Source: Leifsonia sp. EB41
GTDB taxonomy: Bacteria > Actinomycetota > Actinomycetes > Actinomycetales > Microbacteriaceae
Direction: 5' to 3'
Length of the DNA stretch: 64,000 nt
Assembly: GCF_041262565.1 (NCBI RefSeq)
Contig: NZ_JBGCCJ010000001.1
Coordinates: 2,728,001-2,792,000 of the forward strand
Shown here: positions 59,751 through 64,000 of the stretch, in pieces
Layout: each line of letters starts with the position of its first letter
How positions within the stretch are numbered: position 1 is the first letter of the stretch
Made by a program: the position numbers and the translations under genes
Notes under the pieces: model-generated
Told to the model about the DNA's origin: nothing
The model's database searches: none
Seen by the model: the letters and a program-made list of their open reading frames with translations, nothing else

Positions 59751-60533
59751 GTGCCCCAGACCCCGACCCGCCGCGAGCTCCGGCAGCGTGAGCAGGCGGC
59801 CCAGCGGGCACGCGAGCCGCGCTTCGGCCGCGGGGTGAGCACGCTCGCGATGCTCTCGGTCCTCGGGATCGCGGTCGCGACCACGGTCCCGGCGATGGCG
59901 CTCCTGACCGAGGACCAGGTCCGTGCGCGCACCGCCTCGGCCCCGTTCTCCGGCGCTCCGGCCACGGAGCGGGAGGTCCAGGCGCTCGACAGCATCACTC
60001 CGGCGGAGCGGGAGGCCATCGTCCGCGACGGCGGCGCGGCGACCTCCGGCGAGCAGCTCGCCGCGCTGCGCTCGATGCGGATCGCGGACACGTTCCGCAA
60101 CAACCCGGCGGGGGCCATCCAGTGGCCGTTCCCGGTTGGCGTGCCGATCACCTCGGGGTTCGGGCCGCGCGCCGCACCGACCGAGGGGGCCTCCACGAAC
60201 CACCTCGGGGTGGACTTCGCGCCGGGCGACGGCGTGCCCATCCAGATCATCGCCGACGGCGTGGTGCGGGAGGTCGTGACCGGCGACCGCGGCGGCTGCG
60301 GCGTGAATGTCACGATCGACCACCTGATCGACGGACGGCTGATCAGCAGCAAGTACTGCCACATGCAGACGGGGTCGGTGCGGGTCGCCGAGGGTCAGCA
60401 GGTGCGGGTGGCCGACATCGTGGGCAGGGTGGGGAACACCGGGGTGTCGACGGGGCCGCATCTGCACCTCGAGATTCGGCTGGACGGCACGGAGCCGGTC
60501 GATCCGGTGGCGTGGCTGCGGGCCAACGCGTAG
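59751..60533 (+). CDS. M23 (LytM/lysostaphin-type) peptidase
   Basis: This 260-residue protein has a basic N-terminus, one membrane span or signal anchor (STLAMLSVLGIAVATTVPAMA, about 30-50), and a C-terminal M23 domain. Zinc ligands appear in NHLGVDFAPGDG (His, Asp) and HLHLEIRLDG (His). The first His of the usual GxxxH is replaced by a KYCHM segment for the central motif. It probably cleaves peptidoglycan cross-bridges outside the membrane. It has a GTG leaderless start. Confidence 0.9.
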   Translation: MPQTPTRRELRQREQAAQRAREPRFGRGVSTLAMLSVLGIAVATTVPAMALLTEDQVRARTASAPFSGAPATEREVQALDSITPAEREAIVRDGGAATSGEQLAALRSMRIADTFRNNPAGAIQWPFPVGVPITSGFGPRAAPTEGASTNHLGVDFAPGDGVPIQIIADGVVREVVTGDRGGCGVNVTIDHLIDGRLISSKYCHMQTGSVRVAEGQQVRVADIVGRVGNTGVSTGPHLHLEIRLDGTEPVDPVAWLRANA

Positions 60534-60535
60534 AT

Positions 60536-60621
60536 AACGGAGGAGTTCCGGGCCGACACGCCGGCTGGGAGCAGCCAACGGAGGAGACCCGGGCTTGGTC
60601 GGGGTGGATCTCCTCCGTTGG
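60536..60621. terminator. inverted repeat between M23 and GH13 genes, diverged repeat member
   Basis: CCAACGGAGGAGA (60575-60587) pairs perfectly with TCTCCTCCGTTGG (60609-60621). A further direct copy AACGGAGGAG lies at 60536-60545, and ACACGCCGG at 60556-60564 matches the loop of the palindromic repeats A-C. It probably terminates the two convergent genes. Confidence 0.6.
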
Positions 60622-60630
60622 CGGCAGGGG

Positions 60631-62370
60631 TCAGATGAGCCAGGCGGTGGTGTCCTGGGGAAGCATGCCGTCGTGGAGCGGGCCGCTTGCCAGGATGACG
60701 GTGCCCTCGGGCAGGGGGAGCGGGGCCTTGCCGAAGTTGACGGCGACGGTGACCGCGCCCGAGCGGAACAGCAGCGCGCCCTCGCCGGCGTTCGACCACT
60801 GCAGCTCGCCGAACGCGAGGTCGTGCTCGCGGCGAGCTGCCAGTGCCTCCTGGTACATGGTCAGCGTCGAGCCGGGCACCCCCTCCTGCGACGAGCGGGT
60901 GTACTCCGCCCAGGTCGCGGGCTGCGGCAGCCAGCTCTTCGGGCCCGGGCCGAAACCGTAGGACGGGTCGGTTCCCTCCCAGGGGATCGGCACGCGGCAG
61001 CCGTCGCGGCCGTAGCGCTCGCCGTTCGTCCGGAACCAGGTGGGGTCCTGGCGGGCGTCGTCGGGGAGGTCGATGGCCTCCGGGAGGCCGAGCTCCTCAC
61101 CCTGGTACAGGTACGCCGAGCCGGGGAGCGCGAGCATGAGGGCGGTCGCGGCGCGGGCGCGGCGCAGGGCGAAGGCCGGGTCAGGGATGCCGGTGGACTT
61201 CGGGCCGATGCCGTGACCTTGGGGGTTGTCGCCGGTCAGGGCCAGCCGGGTGGCGTGCCGGACGACGTCGTGGTTGGAGAGCACCCAGGTGCTCGGGGCG
61301 CCGACGCTGCCGAACACCGCGATCGAACGGTCGATCACCGCGCGGAGCGCGACCGCGTCCCACGGCGTCTCCAGGTAGCCGAAGTTGAAGGTCTGCTGCA
61401 TCTCGTCGGGGCGGACCCAGTTGGCGAGCTTCTCCATGGGCTCCACCCAGGCCTCGCCGCAGAGCACGCGGTCGCCCTCGTACTCGTCGAGCACCGTGTG
61501 CCAGTCGCGGTAGATGTCATGGACGCCGTCCTGTCCGAAGTACGGCGGCGTGACGGGCTCGCCCTCGGCGTGCGCGCTGATCTGCGGCTCCAGCACGATG
61601 CCGCCGGTCGTGGTCGCGATCGCGCCGCCGCCCATGCTGCCGGCGTTCGCGGGCGGGGTGTAGTCGGGGAGGCCGGCCTCCTTGATCATGCCGTGGGCGA
61701 CGTCCACGCGGAAGCCGTCGACGCCGCGATCCAGCCAGAACCGCAGGACGCCACGGAACTGCTCCCGCACCCAGGGGTTCTCCCAGTCGAAGTCGGGCTG
61801 CGACTTGTCGAACAGGTGGAGGTACCACTGGCCGGGGGTGCCGTCGGCTTCGGTGATGCGGGTCCAGGCGGGGCCGCCGAAGATGGACTCCCAGTTGTTG
61901 GGAGCCTCGTCGCCGTTCACGCCTTTGCCGTCGCGGAACAGGTAGCGGGCGCGCTCCGGGCTGCCGGGGGCCGAGGCGAGGGCCTCCTGAAACCAGACGT
62001 GGTCGCTCGACGAGTGGTTGGGGACGATGTCGATGATGACGCGCAGCCCGAGGCCGTGCGCGGTCTCCAGCATCGTGTCGAAGTCGGCGAGCGTACCGAA
62101 GCTGGGGTCGACGTCGCGGTAGTCGGCCACGTCGTAGCCGGCGTCGTTCTGGGGCGACGTGAAGAACGGCGACAGCCAGACAGCGTCGACGCCCAGGGCG
62201 CGGAGCGCGGGGAGGCGGCTGGTGATGCCGTTGAGGTCGCCCATCCCGTCGCCGTCGGCGTCCGCGAAGGAGCGCGGGTACACCTGGTAGATGACGGCGG
62301 AGCGCCACCACTCACGGCCGGGAGTACTGGGCGAGAGCGTGCGGGAGGATTCGGAAGTAATGGGGATCAC
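60631..62370 (-). CDS. alpha-glucosidase / GH13 glycoside hydrolase
   Basis: This 579-residue GH13 enzyme has VIYQVYPRSFADADGDGMGDL, the nucleophile in VDGFRVDVAHG, the acid/base Glu in LCGEAWVEP and the Asp in LSNHDVVRH. It lacks a signal peptide and likely acts on short alpha-glucosides inside the cell. It differs from the paralog at 26982-28691 in its middle region (a Gly-rich insert around TPPANAGSMGGG). The GTG at 62370 is the best start by alignment with that paralog; the frame is open to 62466. Confidence 0.9.
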   Translation of the reverse strand: MIPITSESSRTLSPSTPGREWWRSAVIYQVYPRSFADADGDGMGDLNGITSRLPALRALGVDAVWLSPFFTSPQNDAGYDVADYRDVDPSFGTLADFDTMLETAHGLGLRVIIDIVPNHSSSDHVWFQEALASAPGSPERARYLFRDGKGVNGDEAPNNWESIFGGPAWTRITEADGTPGQWYLHLFDKSQPDFDWENPWVREQFRGVLRFWLDRGVDGFRVDVAHGMIKEAGLPDYTPPANAGSMGGGAIATTTGGIVLEPQISAHAEGEPVTPPYFGQDGVHDIYRDWHTVLDEYEGDRVLCGEAWVEPMEKLANWVRPDEMQQTFNFGYLETPWDAVALRAVIDRSIAVFGSVGAPSTWVLSNHDVVRHATRLALTGDNPQGHGIGPKSTGIPDPAFALRRARAATALMLALPGSAYLYQGEELGLPEAIDLPDDARQDPTWFRTNGERYGRDGCRVPIPWEGTDPSYGFGPGPKSWLPQPATWAEYTRSSQEGVPGSTLTMYQEALAARREHDLAFGELQWSNAGEGALLFRSGAVTVAVNFGKAPLPLPEGTVILASGPLHDGMLPQDTTAWLI

Positions 62371-62415
62371 CTGTCTTGGCTTCAGGACGGGGAGTCGCTG
62401 CGCGCACGCGTGGCG

Positions 62416-62443
62416 GGAACGATCGGGGGGGCGCCATCGTTCC
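62416..62443. promoter_or_regulatory. operator-like inverted repeat upstream of the second GH13 gene
   Basis: GGAACGAT (62416-62423) and ATCGTTCC (62436-62443) form a perfect 8-base inverted repeat with a 12-base GC-rich spacer, 46 bases before the GTG start. It may bind a sugar-responsive repressor; no regulator gene is adjacent. Confidence 0.45.
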
Positions 62444-62571
62444 TCGCACGCCGCCGCTTGCGGCACCGGGATCGGCGCGCCGACGTCGGCGCTGGCAGCA
62501 ATGCTAGCCCCCTCGACTGAGTGCGGGCTTGTGTGACGGGTTCCGCGAGGTGAACGGGAGGGGCGTGCGGC

Positions 62572-63450
62572 TCAGCGCGACGCGGTGCGCCAGTGCGACG
62601 GGCGGTGGAGGGCGGCGGGCAGGCGGGTGCCGTCATCCCCTCGTGCCGCGTCCACCTGGGGCTGCGTGAGGTAGATGGCGCCGTCGAGGATGGCGCCGTC
62701 GAGCCGCGCATCGCGGAGGTCGGCGCCGATGAGCTCGGCGGCGGTCAGGTCGGCGTCGCGGAGGTCGGCGCCGATCAGGAGGGCGCCACGCAGTTCGGCG
62801 CCGCGGAGGTCCGCGCCGCGCAGGTCCGCTCCGAGGAGGTCGGCTCCGGGGGAGAGGCGTGAGCGCTTGATGCGGAGCGGGGTGGAGGCGGGGCGGGACT
62901 CGTGGGTCGCGGCGTCGCGCGCCGCGTCGCGGGTCAGCCGGGAGGCCTCCCGGAGCAGGGACGCCGCGGGGGCGCGGAGCTCGTCGACGTCGAGCTCCAG
63001 GATGAGCGCGGGGGCCGCATCGGCCGCCGCCGTGACCTCGCCCCAGGATGCGCGCAACGCGTCGTGGAGGGACGCCGCGGCCGGCATCGCGATGGCCTCG
63101 CGGAGGTACCAGAGCAGCTCGTGGAGCTGGCGGACGATCGGAAACACCGCGAACATCTCGGCGCGGACGCCCGCGTCGTCGCGCCACGACCTGCCGCCGA
63201 AGGTGTGCCTCGTGACGAGCTGGCCGGCGCCGAAGCAGTCGAACACCGTGCAGCCCTTGAAGCCGCGTTCGCGGAGCTGCGGGTGGATGCGGCAGCCGAA
63301 GCCGTCCTCCAGGTTCACGCACTCCTCGCCGGCCGGCTTGTCGAACGCGAAGTCCGCGGAGCGTGCGAAGGCGAGCGCGACGCAGCAGAGCCCCGAGCAG
63401 GAGGCGCAGTCGGCGGCGAGAGTGCGCTCGGAGGCGAGGGCGGGGGACAT
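62572..63450 (-). CDS. pentapeptide repeat protein with N-terminal cysteine cluster
   Basis: This 292-residue protein begins with CASCSGLCC (CxxCxxxCC), then two more Cys-containing segments ([28 protein letters not shown]), a helical middle and a C-terminal right-handed beta-helix of pentapeptide repeats ([20 protein letters not shown]). Pentapeptide repeats mimic DNA in gyrase-protecting proteins, but no such role can be assigned. ATG 63450 follows GGAGGA very closely; a GTG at 63513 is an alternative start. Confidence 0.85.
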   Translation of the reverse strand: MSPALASERTLAADCASCSGLCCVALAFARSADFAFDKPAGEECVNLEDGFGCRIHPQLRERGFKGCTVFDCFGAGQLVTRHTFGGRSWRDDAGVRAEMFAVFPIVRQLHELLWYLREAIAMPAAASLHDALRASWGEVTAAADAAPALILELDVDELRAPAASLLREASRLTRDAARDAATHESRPASTPLRIKRSRLSPGADLLGADLRGADLRGAELRGALLIGADLRDADLTAAELIGADLRDARLDGAILDGAIYLTQPQVDAARGDDGTRLPAALHRPSHWRTASR

Positions 63451-63560
63451 TCCTCCACAGTAGGGCCGCGCGTGTGACCTCTCCACATCTTCGGACACAT
63501 TCGGAATAGCCACGGGGACCCCGCGTTAGCGTGGAAGGACAGCCACGAAAGGAACACGGA

Positions 63561-64000
63561 ATGACTTCACCGCGCCGCGCCATCGGAACCTCCGACCTCC
63601 AGGTCTTCCCTCTCTCACTGGGCGGAAACGTCTTCGGCTGGACGGCCGACCGCGACACGTCCTTCGCTGTGCTCGACGCCTACACGGCTGCGGGCGGCAA
63701 CTTCGTGGACACCGCGGACGGCTACTCGGCCTGGGTGCCGGGCAACACCGGCGGCGACTCGGAGCGCATCCTCGGCGAGTGGTTCGCGGCCCGCGGCCGA
63801 CGCGACGACGTCGTGCTCGCGACCAAGGTCAGCCAGCACCCCGACTTCAAGGGCCTTGCCGCTGAGAACGTCCGCCGCGCCGCCGACGCCTCCCTCGAGC
63901 GCCTGCAGAGCGACTACATCGACCTCTACTACGCGCACTTCGACGACCAGTCGGTGCCGCTGGAGGAGACCGTAGCCGCACTCTCGGGCCTCGTGGACGC
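63561..64000 (+). CDS. aldo/keto reductase, N-terminal part (truncated by window edge)
   Basis: The frame begins MTSPRRAIGTSDLQVFPLSLGG and is open to the window end (146 codons). FVDTADGYSAWVPG holds the catalytic Asp and Tyr, VLATKVSQHPD the Lys, and DLYYAHFDD the His. This is the YghZ/NADP-dependent oxidoreductase branch. GAAAGGAACACGGA precedes the ATG. Substrate unknown. Confidence 0.88.
   Translation, partial: MTSPRRAIGTSDLQVFPLSLGGNVFGWTADRDTSFAVLDAYTAAGGNFVDTADGYSAWVPGNTGGDSERILGEWFAARGRRDDVVLATKVSQHPDFKGLAAENVRRAADASLERLQSDYIDLYYAHFDDQSVPLEETVAALSGLVD

Noticed and set aside
1-64000. CRISPR arrays, insertion sequences, prophage genes, rRNA genes, replication origin
   Set aside because: No regularly spaced repeats, transposase or integrase motifs, rRNA sequence or DnaA-box cluster were recognized.

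Overview
The window is GC-rich (roughly 70 percent by eye), densely coded DNA from a Gram-positive actinobacterium. Gene content points to Microbacteriaceae, most likely Leifsonia or a close relative. The supporting genes are a PcaL fusion enzyme, a ClgR-type regulator beside clpP, a bS22/AURKAIP1-type mini ribosomal protein, BldC, menaquinone genes and many apparently leaderless starts. The genus is an inference from gene types and base composition, not from a database search. No rRNA, CRISPR array, insertion sequence or phage gene was seen. One tRNA (Tyr) is present.

Layout. 1-6954 is a tightly overlapping protocatechuate/4-hydroxybenzoate operon (end of pobA, then pcaHGB-pcaL-pcaIJF) taking 4-hydroxybenzoate to succinyl-CoA and acetyl-CoA. 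7127-14379 carries an ABC-2-like transporter, two small enzyme-like proteins and a heterodimeric ABC exporter with one degenerate ATP site. 14458-18393 holds small hypotheticals, an aldo/keto reductase and oligopeptidase B. 18521-24650 is one minus-strand operon: a polar amino acid ABC transporter, asparaginase, CutC and a ROK sugar kinase. It diverges from a frameshifted ROK regulator and a Gfo/Idh/MocA oxidoreductase (24815-26950). The mix of amino acid importer, asparaginase and sugar kinase suggests uptake and breakdown of a sugar-amino acid conjugate.

26982-31569 has an alpha-glucosidase, an SRPBCC protein and a class A penicillin-binding protein. About 32300-33660 is a visibly AT-richer island with an SdpI-like membrane protein, a DUF3892 protein, a candidate cysteine-codon leader peptide with a terminator upstream of marR, and clustered GTTAC-type direct repeats. 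33674-36334 is a PadR regulator with its own operator plus a DrrAB-like drug exporter. 36409-44924 holds a winged-helix regulator, a candidate leaderless mini-ORF, upp, tadA, a glutamine amidotransferase, a CDF metal exporter, proC, a DUF559-like protein, the KtrAB potassium system and an ArsR regulator.

45022-50087 includes bldC, the ribosomal mini-protein, a glutaredoxin-like protein, tandem GntR regulators, a SHOCT membrane protein and a large alpha/beta hydrolase. 50152-56873 has a PPK2 kinase and menaquinone genes (menF, menG, a polyprenyl diphosphate synthase), a ferredoxin reductase and a hydrolase. 56779-64000 has yajQ, a Cys-rich mini-protein, clgR-like/clpP, tRNA-Tyr, an inositol-phosphatase-like enzyme, an M23 peptidase, a second GH13 enzyme, a pentapeptide-repeat protein and the start of another aldo/keto reductase.

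Two themes run through the window. First, about 16 genes have a TANNNT-type -10 hexamer 6-9 bases before the start codon, which implies leaderless or nearly leaderless mRNAs. Second, a family of palindromic repeats with a conserved ACACGCCG loop lies downstream of several genes.
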